Assembly (NCBI GenBank): GCA_037179515.1
Contig: JAXCGZ010009488.1
Span: forward strand, 97,001-161,000
Source of the DNA: Halocaridina rubra
Taxonomy: Eukaryota; Arthropoda; Malacostraca; Decapoda; Atyidae
DNA: 64,000 bases
Direction of reading: 5' to 3'
Shown: piece after piece, positions 46,711 to 56,009 of the stretch
How positions within the stretch are numbered: position 1 is the stretch's first letter
Layout: the number at the start of each line of letters is the position of its first letter
The notes under the pieces: generated by a model
Database searches by the model: none
Seen by the model: the letters and a program-made list of their open reading frames with translations, nothing else
Told to the model about the DNA's origin: nothing
Translations under genes and position numbers: made by a program

Positions 46711-47500
46711 TTTAATTAAGCTTCACACAGAATTTTTATATCTCCATATAAGTGCTATTTAGTGACTCAGTTTATCTCTATTCTGGTAACACACATCTTA
46801 CTTAAAAACTTGACCATGGTAATTTAAGGATAAAAAGAAAAAGAAAAAAAAATGCAACAAAACAAAAGTCAAACCTGAAGGAAAAATTCGAACCTGTGTC
46901 TGAGGTGGCACCCACCTGTTTCTGCTATATATTCTTCCTAACTGATAAACTCACTTGCTAACCAAGATATGTTATCACAGGATTAGACTTTACATTTAAC
47001 TCAATATATATACAAAATAAAAAAAATAGTAAAAGAGAAAGCTAAAAGAAAAGCAAAAAAAAAATGAAGAAAATAAGACAGCTGTACTACTTGGCAACTT
47101 AACTCAGTACTGTTGACAGGTGGATATTTTTTTTTTTTTTAATTATTCAATTATTTCGTGTATCAAACTAACTAACAAGTTAATATAAATGGGAAGGATA
47201 CTGATTTTAACAATATATGGAACCACAGGATCAGGTCAATGGCTTAAGAGCTTTCCCCAGTTTACACATGACTGTCAGAGAAGGTTAGACAATCTTTTAT
47301 GTACAGTACTTTTAACAAGAGAGTATCTGCGAGTATGTACTGTAAAATAAAAGTATTATGCATATTTTTTTACATGAGTATTTATAAGTATTACCAGCTT
47401 TTTGTGAACACAGGAGCTCATTCTGCAGTCTTTCTTCTAATTCAAGATCATCATCTCTGTCACTCTGATCAAATCTAGTGAAAAATGTTGTTCTCGTCAA
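35058..47500 (-). CDS. SGLT-type sodium/solute cotransporter (SLC5A family), last three exons
   Basis: Three - strand exons join in frame: 47500-47395 (phase 0 in, 1 out), 35627-35545 (phase 0 out) and 35276-35058, giving the C-terminal 135 residues. SLC5 proteins couple Na+ to uptake of sugars or other small solutes at the plasma membrane. The first exon (LTRTTFFTRFDQSDRDDDLE) matches the cytosolic loop after TM13 of SGLTs. The second holds IPWYRQFYNYLCGFDN, the counterpart of 'RRAYDLFCGLE' in SGLT1. The last holds the final transmembrane helix (ILNMMLFCIIVVALFLFIYF) and a short tail. An 11.8 kb intron lies between the first two. Upstream exons are beyond the window, and the substrate cannot be told. 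Confidence 0.82.
35545..35627 (-). CDS. SLC5A-like penultimate exon
   Basis: 83 nt, too short for an ORF scan. It codes for GNEDKAAIPWYRQFYNYLCG and FDNSAEAQ and has acceptor ...CTGAATAG and donor GTTAGG. The phases match both neighbours. Confidence 0.78.
35628..36650. other. SLC5A-like intron sequence with a possible LINE fragment
   Basis: Part of the 11.8 kb intron. Around 36100-36200 the sequence ('gaaggggtcttagagaaat', 'tctggagagtcatttt', 'acaattgtgttt') resembles 17150-17215 of the degenerate intron-6 LINE, so a related fragment may lie here. Nothing else was recognised. Confidence 0.35.
36651..39167 (-). mobile_element. Tigger/pogo DNA transposon 1 (inactive)
   Basis: About 2.5 kb between TA dinucleotides. 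The left end is CAGGGGGTCCTCGTTTAACG and the right end, reverse-complemented, CAGTAGGTCCTCGTATAAC. These are the terminal repeats of a Tigger-type element with TA duplication. It carries a decayed transposase on the - strand and lies in sense in the SLC5A-like intron. Confidence 0.85.
36965..38742 (-). pseudogene. Tigger transposase (TIGD1-like), decayed
   Basis: From the ATG at 38742 the order is: an N-terminal HTH (CENP-B type) with ARTTVATIIKDKD; then EKTAPGHKVSKERLTLLLGA followed by CKLKPLLAYLAENPRALKSV (DDE core, around 38140-37950); then FLILDNVPGTLP (second catalytic Asp, LDN) and a segment resembling 'PPN..LLQPMDQG'; and the C-terminal region 37597-36965 (GDAWEEVLQMNLNGIWIEAC, with a long Glu-rich tail). 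Several frameshifts and stops. Confidence 0.83.
38645..40980. repeat. Tandem duplication covering a Tigger end, second copy with a 1.2 kb insertion
   Basis: Unit 1 (about 38645-39233) contains the Tigger 1 N-terminal coding end, its right terminus and 65 bp of flank. Unit 2 (about 39236-40979) repeats all of this in the same order and orientation: 'tgtttactacttcagttata', 'cactaggcacaatgtggcgg', 'ggtaggtcgaacatttattt', 'tggcctctgatg', 'gaggacctggagtggcagca'. Unit 2 is interrupted by about 39530-40740, which unit 1 lacks. The insertion has its own direct duplications: about 39715-39865 against 39893-40036, and about 40279-40480 against 40480-40680. Confidence 0.8.
41017..41226 (+). pseudogene. 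LINE 5' ORF fragment with 2A-like motif
   Basis: A 69-codon frame contains RLFLVGDMENNPGK. This resembles the G-D-[VIL]-E-x-N-P-G-P '2A-like' motif found near the start of ORFs in some non-LTR retrotransposons of aquatic animals. The final Pro is Lys here. No further retroelement domain follows before the hAT relic at 41384. Confidence 0.4.
41384..42195 (+). mobile_element. hAT-type transposon relic with 8-bp target duplication
   Basis: Terminal inverted repeats CAGCGTTTCTCAACCGG (left) and GGTTAAGAAACACTG (right, complement CAGTGTTTCTTAACC) are typical of Charlie/ZBED-type hATs. The flanking octamers GTCTAGAC and GTCCAAAC agree at 6 of 8 positions. The interior frame 41768-42049 matches the C-terminal dimerisation region of hAT transposases (ACKALNVLSQFSTSYLCELE then FSVF...NRSN...EMRVCLSLVRPNI). 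It is an internal deletion product of 812 bp. Confidence 0.85.
41652..41670. repeat. (CT)n microsatellite
   Basis: Short pure tract within the hAT relic. Confidence 0.8.
42196..42679. other. SLC5A-like intron, unassigned
   Basis: No recognisable feature between the hAT relic and CR1 copy B. Confidence 0.4.
42755..45578 (-). pseudogene. CR1-like ORF2, copy B, one frameshift
   Basis: Two frames (45578-44022 and 44071-42755) together span the whole protein. The break lies at a run of six C at about 44101-44106, where copy D has five. Endonuclease and RT motifs are all present (MGDFNHKEIDW, SDHCVL, QKAFDTVPH, SSGVPQGSVLGP, FADDAKI). The frame has no upstream ATG; the endonuclease begins LLYTNADGLAGKAVEL. 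Confidence 0.92.
45581..46660 (-). CDS. CR1-like ORF1 protein, intact (359 aa)
   Basis: Starts at ATG 46660 and ends TAA at 45583-45581. Residues about 18-165 are a heptad-rich coiled coil (IRRLKQKIKNLEEMVISLDD and onward). Residues about 215-330 look like the RRM-type RNA-binding domain of LINE-1-style ORF1 proteins: TVVISGISESQEPTWQGRLE, IRKLGVLCGPEDIVNIHQLG, GKPRPTKVTFERGE. The tail is strongly charged. Such proteins bind the element's RNA as multimers. Near its 3' end lies the heptamer AAATTTT (45662-45656, - strand), phased A_AAT_TTT, and ORF2 overlaps in the -1 frame. Confidence 0.9.
   Translation of the reverse strand: MRPSLSQTSPIHGSVGGVAIRRLKQKIKNLEEMVISLDDKIRNMDGEMKENETLREQIRSLEEANKAQGQERKELEKRIKKLEGEKSQLESIISKQEDKNKQLNDNLKELDVSSLLSSERDEIAAWNVQIKENIEQFRKEFQELNMENDAMKTSFADALKGNVAVTEAVKVVALENIQTVDYKETVIEKMKDVMMERANPLIRQALDKEKTVVISGISESQEPTWQGRLEENKARVVDLIRKLGVLCGPEDIVNIHQLGKYSREGKPRPTKVTFERGETCWEILLRKESLKDHQEFKEVFIRRYRTQEEMGKIKNLLQEARRLNDERNEEEKKNFHYRVLPDKGEIKKIMTEDQGMGPH
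46673..46708. repeat. 36-nt poly(A) run (poly-T in element sense) in copy B 5' UTR
   Basis: Copies A and D have a mixed pyrimidine-rich tract of similar size here (element sense). In copy B it is a pure homopolymer, either slippage or an assembly artefact. Confidence 0.9.
47395..47500 (-). CDS. SLC5A-like exon, third from the end
   Basis: Begins after CTATTTTCAG and ends before GTAATA. Codes for LTRTTFFTRFDQSDRDDDLE and ending LCSQKAG, an acidic cytosolic loop typical of SGLTs. Confidence 0.78.
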
Positions 47501-48759
47501 CTGAAAATAGTAGAAGAGCAAAAGATAATGATGTAAAGAAAAAAATGAACAATCACTTGGAATTTATCACAGTATGTAACATTGCAATCTGTAAATAGAA
47601 TATTTGTGGTGATGAGTGTTTACCATGATAAGTGAGATATTGACATACCACTGGAAGCCTGCCCTTCCAGTTCGATACATAATAGCTCATAGTTACACGA
47701 GAATTTTATGCAGCCTAAAGTACTAGTTGAAAATTTGTGGCTCTCGAACTGGCCACACTGTCAACTGAAAACTTTATTAAAGCTTAGAAGCTTTGATTAT
47801 TTACCTGTTAAGTTGTTGTATATTTCTACCTGTGTATGCATTTATTTGCCTGGCTTGTCCAGAAACGAGAACCACATAGCTTGGATTGCACGCTCTCTGG
47901 CTCCAGACGTGAACTGGGTTGGATCAGATTTGGCCTGGAGATGAAAATCAATCTAGTTGGTTAGCCAGTGCCACCACGGGGAAACATGGCCTGGGAAAGT
48001 TAACCAGCACTACCCATGTCATATGATCTATACGTCCTACATAGAGCAAGGTAAGCAATAGGAGATACGATATCAGCCGAATTTGTATATTATTGGCACA
48101 GGCAAATACAGAAAGACCTCCCCAATTCCGCCCACATTAGTGCATTTTGTAGCTGCTAGGGGTGTGACGTTAAGTTTAGTATTCAGTTAGAATTAGACAG
48201 CCAAATAGAAAACAGGTAGAAGAGATTTAGAAGCAGCCAGAATGAGATAAAGGAGAATCCAAGGGCACTGAGGTAGATATTACCTTTTGCTTTGTACCTT
48301 CCAAATAAAACAACTGTGTCTCACTCTCGAGATCATTGGATTTTCTTCAGAACGTTCCAATTGATATCTGAATGCTTTGAATATCCACTATGAGTACAAG
48401 ATGTCATTAAATATTCATATCAGCCTAAAGTCAAGGTCATATGATAATTGGTTTCAGACTTATAGGATATGCTTCACCTCAGATTCCTAAGAGACTGGTT
48501 ACAAAAAGCGAGAGAAAGTATGTCATTGGAAATAGCTTAATCTACACTACCACATTAGTTATAAAAAAAAAAATAAAAGCCCCATTCAGGAAAGCCAAGT
48601 TTACAAGATTTCCTCAAGCAACTGACTCATTGAGGAGCAGGCAAATATTGCCTATACTAGTACCAGTACTAAGAGCGGGAGTCTGCCAGCAATATTCTGC
48701 AAGCAACTGTCATCCTTACAAGCAAGGAAGAGGGATGAGGGGGTATTTCAAGATGGTGT
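47501..48759. other. SLC5A-like intron, unassigned
   Basis: No exon of the upstream SLC5A-like gene was found here on the - strand. The + frame 48441-49097 (218 aa) is a chance frame: its 3' half runs out of phase through the family-J LINE. Confidence 0.45.
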
Positions 48760-48767
48760 TCAAGATT

Positions 48768-48834
48768 CGGCCAACCATCACCCAAGTTTCAGCTAAACAT
48801 TGCCCAAGATACAGCCAAACATCACTCTGTTTAA
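48768..48834. repeat. 22-bp tandem repeat, three units
   Basis: Three imperfect consecutive units: 'aagattcggccaaccatcac', 'aagtttcagctaaacattgc' and 'aagatacagccaaacatcac', each with two more bases. It directly precedes the family-J fragment. Confidence 0.7.
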
Positions 48835-48839
48835 ATCAC

Positions 48840-49298
48840 AATCTCTTTTCTATCGCTGCTCTGATGAGTTGGCGAACTGCATTCCTCCCACCCTGCCAAG
48901 GCCACATAACACTCACCAAGCGGCTTCATCTCACAGGTACTGTGTGGAGATTTGTAGCTAGCGGACTGGTCGGTGCAGCGACTGCTTCTTCCCATCAACC
49001 TCCAGCCCCTGGAACTCTCTTACCCCCTCTGTCCTTCCTAATTCTCATAACCTATCTTCCTTCAAAAAAACGGATCTATAGTCATTTCAGGACCTAATCC
49101 AGTTATACCTATAGGTCCTGAGTACTCCAACTATTATTTCAGCCTGTCTTTTTCCTATTGTGTATCATTACTTAATTTCTGCCTTGTCCTTAACCATCTA
49201 CTTTTTCTTTGTCTTACTGTTTTCTTTGTGCCTAGGTCTTTATTTATAAGGGCAATTTTCTTGCCTGTCCTGGTGTCACGCTCATAAAAAAAAAGTTA
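48840..49298 (+). mobile_element. Family-J LINE, 3'-end fragment
   Basis: Starts within the RT C-terminal region ('tctatcgctgctctgatgag'), passes 'actctcaccaagcggcttca' and 'gtgcagcgactgc', and ends in the 3' UTR and an A-run ('gtgtcacgctcataaaaaaa'). Confidence 0.8.
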
Positions 49299-49833
49299 AG
49301 TTGCTTGAGAATTGATTCTAGTAGGTTTTGAGAATTTCTTAGTAAGAAATTGTTTTGGAGAAAAGATCTATTACTGTGTATTTAATAGATTTCTTTTTTT
49401 TTTAGTAACCAATAAATCTCGAAGTATGCAGAAAATATAGTTTATAACGATATTATAATTAGTACTTTTTTAGGCATACATACAACTTTTAGAAATTTTG
49501 TGCATATAAGCAATAGTTTTTAATGATGCTACAGTTCCTTCATTTAAAAGATTTTTCAGTTTATATAGTTTGATAATAAATGAAATTCCCATAACTAATG
49601 ATTATTGAGAGGATTAGTGATCAGTATTTAATAAATATACATAAAAAATTAGAGTGGAATGAACGGCATCATCTGAGAAAGTTTGTGTATTCATTAATAT
49701 TTCAGAGATTTTATCTAGAAATCGACAGTAATGTTCTGGTATAGTTCTCAGTTTATCCTCAATTTATGTTGCTATTTCATATACTTTACCAATTATATTT
49801 AAAGCCTTACTGACTTTTAACAAAGGGCTGATA

Positions 49834-50151
49834 CAAAAGCTCCCCTACTGTTGAACAACCAAGTTATGAACATTTACAGATACAAACAAAAACCAACCCA
49901 TTATCTACCCATGTATTAATGTATGTATTACTGTAATGTATTAGTACATTATTATTGCTTTATTGAAATTCTTTAATGCTATATACTTTGTTTTATGTAG
50001 TAGTTAAGTGACTTTAGCCTAAGTACTGTACAGTACTGCATATGTATGTACTGTGCAGTACTTTTTTTTCTACCTTAACACAACTTATGAACAATTCTAG
50101 TTATAAACGGATTTCTGGAACATAACTCGTTTGTAAGTTGGGGAGTGTCTG
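49834..50151 (+). mobile_element. Pogo/Tigger-type MITE, complete 318-bp copy
   Basis: Flanked by TA on both sides. Left end 'caaaagctcccctactgttg', right end 'aagttggggagtgtctg'. This is the simplest copy of the family at 3741, 6704 and 1710 and shows the basic element length. No coding capacity. Confidence 0.78.
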
Positions 50152-50422
50152 TATTTTCTTAGAAGAGTAGCAGTAACTCTGCATAATTCTTAATAATTTT
50201 CGAAAGTAGAGTGGGTAGAAGTATTTTTATCTTGATTAAATTAATTTTATTACTTATTAACACGTTGACCGCGATGCCTACTGTACCATGTTAAGGGCTG
50301 CGGGCGACATGTTTGAACCAATACTGCCAGTGTTACAGTAGACCTGGAGGCGTGAGGTTGTGTGTGTCGCTGTGCAGAGGTAAGTTCTTTACTATCAGAG
50401 CATAAAATTTGTGATCATATTT

Positions 50423-50547
50423 GGTACACGTCGCATAGAGTGATAATATTTTCTATCATGAGCGACGTGCGCCAAAATCTGCGTGTACTTATATGGTACA
50501 CATCGCTCATAGGAGAAAATGTTATTTCTCTGAGCGACGTGTACCAT
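50423..50547. repeat. piggyBac left subterminal repeats
   Basis: Four copies of a GGTACAC(G/A)TCGC motif in alternating orientation: 50423-50434, 50460-50474 (inverted), 50493-50508, and 50532-50547 (inverted). Counterparts at the right end are at 53160-53171 and 53201-53212. Position and orientation suit transposase binding sites. Confidence 0.7.
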
Positions 50548-50832
50548 ATGGTAGCACAAACTTTATTTTATCACTACAGGCTTATTGTTAGCTATTGTAT
50601 TTTGGAAAATTATTCTTAGACTAATATATTTAGTTACGTTTCAGTACAATGAATTAGAAATGTAATTTGCATGTATATTTATAGAACAAAACTAATGGAA
50701 TATTTATATTCAAATCTTATAATGTGGAAGTCATTCATGTGTTCTCACATTACTCATGATTCCTAGACGAATTTGGTTGATGTATTTATGAAATAAACTG
50801 TTCAGTTATTTTTTTCATGTTTTCAAGGCATA

Positions 50833-52600
50833 ATGGAACCGTCATGCTTTTATGGAAAAAGAGGTAACAACTCTAATAATCGGAACCTGAATGAATCTTC
50901 AGACGAAAATGAGTCCTCTGATGATGATGATCGAGATTTTCAACTGAGTTCAGAAGAGAGTTCTAGTACTGATGAATCATATGACGAGGAACATGACTCA
51001 ACTAATGGTGAAAATGTGTCTAATGCTGGTAATACACAAGGTGCAGGTACAGCTCCGCCTGACAAAGATTCTGACTCGACTTGGGGTCCTGTTCGAGCAG
51101 AACAACGCACTTTCTCTTTTACTGGTAAAGAAGAGTTACTTATAAAACCGACTCCTTCTGGTTTACAGAACAAAGTGACACCACTTGATGTATATCAGTT
51201 ATTTGTGTCTGACGATATCATTGCAGATATAGTTACAGAAACAAATAAATTTGCTGCACAGGTAATTGAAAACAAACGACCATCAAGAAGATCACGATTG
51301 AATCAGTGGGTTCCAACTGATGCTCAAGAGATCAGAAAATTTCTAGGAATCATTATTACTATGGGGCTGGTGCGTAAACCTATTTTGGATCTGTATTGGT
51401 CGAAGAAAGAGATATATGATACACCTTTCATCTATAAAAACATCACTAGAGATAGATATTCCTTGTTGTTGCGCTTTCTTCATTTCAATGATAACGAATT
51501 CATAGATGAAAATTCTAGTCGCCTGTATAAATTGCAGCCACTATTGGAAAAACTTACTGAAAACTTTCGCTCAACTTATACACCTGGATCATCTGTTGTG
51601 ATTGACGAGAGCCTGATCCCATTTCGTGGAAGACTTATCTTTCGACAGTATATTCCAGGGAAAACCCATAAATATGGAGTAAATCTGTACAAGATTTATT
51701 CACCAAATGCTTACACATGGGATCTAAAAGTGTACATTGGAAATATGGAAAGAACTGGACATTACACTCATTCTGAATCTATAGTTTTACAGCTATGTCA
51801 TCCGCTTCTTGGACAGGGCGTTACAGTTTTTGCCGATAACTTTTACTCGTCGGTACCATTGGCTGAAAAACTCCTGAAGGAACGTACTTATTACTGTGGC
51901 ACGTTTAGAAAAAATCGCAAACACGTTCCAAAATCACTTCAAAATGCGAAGCTAAAAAAAGGCGAAATTGTGTCCAAGCAAAATGCAAATGGAGTCAAGG
52001 CATTCAACTGGAAAGACAAAAGAAATGTGCTGACTCTCTCTACAATTCCTGAACACTCGGGTGAATTGGTGTCATCAGGTAAGAAACAATCAGCATATTC
52101 TCAAGCCCAAGAGTGTTCTTGATTACAATGGTGCTAAAAAAGGTGTCGACATGTCAGATCAAATGGCTTCGTACAGCACGGCACTTAGGCGTAGCACTAA
52201 ATGGTACCGCAAAGTTGCGACTGAACTGTTGACTGGCACATCAGTTGTAAATGCCTGGACAATCTACAACAAGTACTATTCAGCCGGAAAAGAGCTCTGT
52301 ATTACAGAATTCAAAGAGAAAATTGCTACCCAACTTGTTACCGGTAAGGAAGGTCAGATAGTGAAGTCGGGGAGCAGATCTGCATCAATCGGCGGTGCAC
52401 GACATGAGCACACCTTGGTTGAGAGCACTGGTAACTCAAAATGCCGGAAGAGATGCAGAGAATGCTATAAAATGATTGCTAAGAATGAAGGAACCGATTT
52501 TGCCAGGAAGAAGTGTCGTCGGGTAAACACATTCTGTGATGATTGTGATGACAAACCTTTCATGTGCGTTTCTTGCTTCGGACTGGCACATTCCAAGTAA
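50833..52600 (+). pseudogene. piggyBac transposase with a single frameshift
   Basis: The frame 50833-52122 continues after a one-base shift near 52080-52095 in the frame ending TAA at 52600, together about 588 aa, the usual size. There is an acidic N-terminus (SSDENESSDDDD), then DDE_Tnp_1_7 with the three catalytic Asp: D258 in VIDESLIPFRG, D335 in FADNFYSS, and the Asp of GVDMSDQ after the shift (52148). The C-terminal cysteine-rich zinc finger (CRKRCRECYK ... CDDCDDKPFMCVSCFGL) is complete. A host intron at the shift is unlikely because no acceptor restores the frame cleanly. Confidence 0.92.
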
Positions 52601-53227
52601 AGCTGCTATGGTTCCGGATTCCCACAAACTTATTATAAATGGAACATATTTTATGATTGGAATTACTTTTATTCTACAAAATTAGTAGATGGAAGGTAGT
52701 ACATTACCTATTACAAAATTTTTCTTTTACAATCAATTTCTTTTTATTATATTACGCCCTACTTATATGTAGTTTGTGCATATTTTTTGCACTGCAATGA
52801 CTGCGAATATCACTATTTCTATATTATTTTCTAGGCATTACTAAGTCATTATTGTTTTTTACCTAGTCGTGCTATCATATTTTTGTCTAAAGACGATTAT
52901 GCCAAAGGATTATAACTAATTATAAGGAAATATGTCATTTTTTCTAGTTATAGACATTAAATGCATAAATTATATTGCTATAGTTTTTCATGCCTAAAAT
53001 TTATACAATTACATTATATAAATGTATAAATATACCTTGTTTGTGTTTTTTGAACCTTTCAGAACAATATCTCCTTTGATATTTTCATATGAATGTCCAT
53101 GTGACCGACTTATGACAGTTTTTCTAATAATATATAATTTTTTCCTGTGTACCATATATGGTACATGTCGCTTAATTGAAAATTGGATCATGTACACATA
53201 TGGTACACATCGCGGCCAACGTGTTAA

Positions 53228-53570
53228 TAAAAATATATGCCCCACGTTTTTTATTAAAATATAAAATTTAAACTTTTAATTATAAACATTTTTATTACTT
53301 CCCTTTTATATGGCTTATGATAAATGATATGTCTCGACATTCTTGAATTTATGAAAAATATGAATATTAATAGTTATTTTATTAAAGAAAATATTTTGCT
53401 AATAAATATTGGCAATTTTAATACATTATCAATAAAAAAAAATCCTGATTAAATGTGGATTTCATTTGAGATAAAAAAAATCTACTTGAAATATAATTCT
53501 AAAGAACAGTTTATTCTTTTTCCGCATGCAAGTGAAATATTAGTAAAGTATATATTTAAGTATACTAATA
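53228..53570. other. Unassigned AT-rich DNA
   Basis: Between piggyBac and the Tigger MITE; nothing recognised. Confidence 0.4.
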
Positions 53571-53895
53571 CAGGGGGTCCTCGAGTTTCATCAGAGTTCC
53601 GTTCCTGAAGAGTCATGTAACCCAAATTTCAGTGTAAGTCAGAACACACTTAAATAAGCACTTATGCTAATGCAATAGTAAAGTTTCTCCCTTTTCCACG
53701 CATTTTACTATATATAATTTCACTTCCATGGTTGTGGGTTTTCTTTTCTTACCATCAAAAGAATCTACCTATGCTTGGGAGGCATAATACAGGCCAAAAA
53801 TTATATAAAAAAAAAGAAGAAAAATAATTTATGGGAGATGTGTTGTAACCACGAAACATCATAGCTCAAGGACACTGTAAACCGAGGACCCCCTG
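53571..53895. mobile_element. Tigger-derived MITE
   Basis: 325 bp between TA dinucleotides. Both ends are CAGGGGGTCCTCG (the right one as complement), identical to the left terminus of Tigger 1 at 36651. An internal 'gggaggcataa' resembles the Tigger 1 start-codon region. It is an internally deleted, non-autonomous derivative. Confidence 0.85.
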
Positions 53896-54214
53896 TACAT
53901 GTATTTTTCTTCAAGTCTATTATTTGAAGTGATATTGGGTCATTTTCATTTGAAAATACAGTTATACCTCTACTCACGAACTTAATCCGTTCCTAAACTC
54001 TGTTGGTGAGGCAAAAAGTTCGTGAGGCAAAACCATTTTTTCCCATTTGAATGCATGTTAAACAAATTAAGCCGTTCCCCAGAACCATAAATATACCTTT
54101 TAAAAAAAATTTTATGAGTATAAACATGAATAAATACACCTGGAATAGGAAAATTACATTAATAATAGCAAGAAATTCTACTCTACTAAAATAAAACAAG
54201 GTACAGTACTATAT

Positions 54215-55893
54215 TTACCTTTGTGGTTGATTGTTGCTGGCACACATGGATGGAGGAGGAGGACTACTACTCCTTTGAGGTTCTTTGGCTGTTGGCACTA
54301 GAAAACGATCCAGAGAAATTTGTCTTTTTCTTTGCTGATGTATTTTCCTAAAGTGAGACATCTCACTGTCATTTAGAATGTCCACTGCTCTGTTGCTCAC
54401 AGTTTTGTTCAGGCAATTAGTCTCAATAAATGCCTGCACATCACTCCACTTACTAAAAATTTATTTAAATTCTTCACTGGAACTATTTTCCTATCATCCC
54501 CCCTCCTCCGCTGACTGCTCCTCTTAGAGAGTCTTCACATGTTAATGTTGCAAATATATTAATTCTTCGGTGCTAAGTTCTGTTTTGTGATCCTCCACCA
54601 GCTCCTCCACATCCTCCTCATTGACCTCCAAGCCAAAACTTTGGCCCGTGGCCACAATTTCGTTCTCAAATTGAATAGCTAACTCCTGCTTGAAGCCCTC
54701 GAAGTCTCTATCAGCCACACAACCTGGCCAAAGTTTTTTCCAAGCGGAGTTCAATGTGCAGTTTGAGACTTCCATCCATGCCTTGTCAATGAGGCCAATG
54801 CAGTGGTCATTGACCTGGTAACACCTGGCAAAAATACCCTTCGCATAGGGCTACTTAAAATTAGAAATCACTTGCTGGTCCATGGGCTCGAGGAGAGGAG
54901 TGGTGTTGGGAGGTAAAATTTTACTTTCAAGAAGTCGTATTCTATAGCAAGGTCTTCTTCCAAACCTGAAGGATGGGCAGGAGCACTGTCCATTATGAGA
55001 AGATACTCAAGAGGCAACCTTTTTCCTAAAGATATTTCTTCACAGCTGGCACAAACGCTTCACTCAACCACTCTATAAATAAAATCCACATGACCCATGC
55101 CTTTGTAGTCAACCTCCACATCACCGAAAGTCTAACTTTCAATACGTATTTGCTCATAAAAATGTACAGATTTTCAGAGTGGCAGACTAAAAGAGGCTTA
55201 ATCTTGCAGTCACAATAAAAGAGTAAGCCTGTCCTTCATTGGTTTGTGGCCAGGCAGTGCCTTCTCCTCTTGGGTAATATAGGTTCTTTTAGGCATTTTC
55301 TTTCAGAAGAGTCCGGTTTCATCACAGTTAAAAACTTGCTGCGAAACGTAACCTTCACTTTCTATGAATCTGGCGAATTCTAATAAGTATGCATCCGCTA
55401 CCGTTTGGTCCGAACTAGCTACCCCTCCATGCCTAACAACACTATGAATCCCAGTTCATCGATGAAATTTTTCAAACCAGCCTTTACTGGCTTTAAATTT
55501 GTCAATTGTAGCGACACTAGAACTCGGAGTGTTTGCTACTATATTATGGTGTATTTGTAGAGCCTTAGCGTATATTATAGCCTCACTAATACTATCTCCA
55601 GCCAGCTATTTTTCATTTATCCAAACCAACAATAACTTTTCTACCTTTTCTATCAACTGTGACCTATTTTTCATTAATATAGTCACTCCTTTAGCCACAT
55701 CCGCAGCCTTAAAGACCTCTTTATTTTTCAAAATAGTACAGATGGTCGATTTTGCCATGTTATACTTAGTGGCGAGATAAAAACACAAACACCATTTTCA
55801 TGCTTAATAATTATTTCTCTTCGTTTCCACTATTATACGTTTAGGATTCTCAATTCCACTGTCACTAATGCACTTCACTTTCTTAGGAGCCAT
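54215..55893 (-). pseudogene. Tigger transposase (TIGD1-like), decayed, second element
   Basis: Starts at ATG 55893 (MAPKKVK). The HTH part is around 55788-55606 (YNMAKSTICTILKNKEVFKA). The DDE part is broken by stops (KALPGHKPMKDRLTLLL, then LLIMDSAPAHP with the second Asp). The C-terminal part is 54775-54215 (NSAWKKLWPGCVADRDFEGF, an acidic stretch, and MSHFRKIHQQRK). It differs in sequence from Tigger 1, so it is another subfamily. Confidence 0.8.
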
Positions 55894-56009
55894 AATGAGG
55901 GTTAGCTTAAAGTAAAAGGTAAAACAATGGAAAATTACTAAGAAAGAACAATGAACAAACTATGTACACAGTGCAGGCACCAATGTAGAGCTGAGAGCAG
56001 CCACAGGGT

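Larger units (their letters stand above)
42680..47268 (-). mobile_element. CR1-like LINE copy B, full length, nearly intact
   Basis: 4.6 kb, in the same orientation as the host SLC5A-like gene. It has the same 5' and 3' ends as copy A: 'tgtgtaaactggggaaagct' at 47268 and 'aattaggtaatc' at 42680 on the - strand. ORF1 is intact; ORF2 has one visible frame break. No target duplication is evident at the borders. Confidence 0.93.
50257..53227 (+). mobile_element. piggyBac transposon, almost intact
   Basis: 2.97 kb including TTAA at both ends (50257-50260 and 53224-53227), the hallmark target duplication. The 16-bp terminal inverted repeats are CACGTTGACCGCGATG (50261-50276) and, on the complement, CACGTTGGCCGCGATG (53223-53208), 15 of 16 identical. 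Subterminal 'GGTACACGTCGC'-type repeats occur at both ends. One transposase gene lies inside. It sits upstream of the SLC5A-like exons seen, on the opposite strand. Confidence 0.95.

Noticed and set aside
48441..49097. 218-aa open frame on the + strand, the longest unassigned ORF
   Set aside because: Its second half runs out of phase through the family-J LINE 3' end, and the first half has no domain; it is a chance frame.
52061..52100. A host intron at the piggyBac frame break (GTAAGA seen at 52079)
   Set aside because: Skipping one base restores the conserved protein with nothing missing, so a one-base indel is simpler than an intron.
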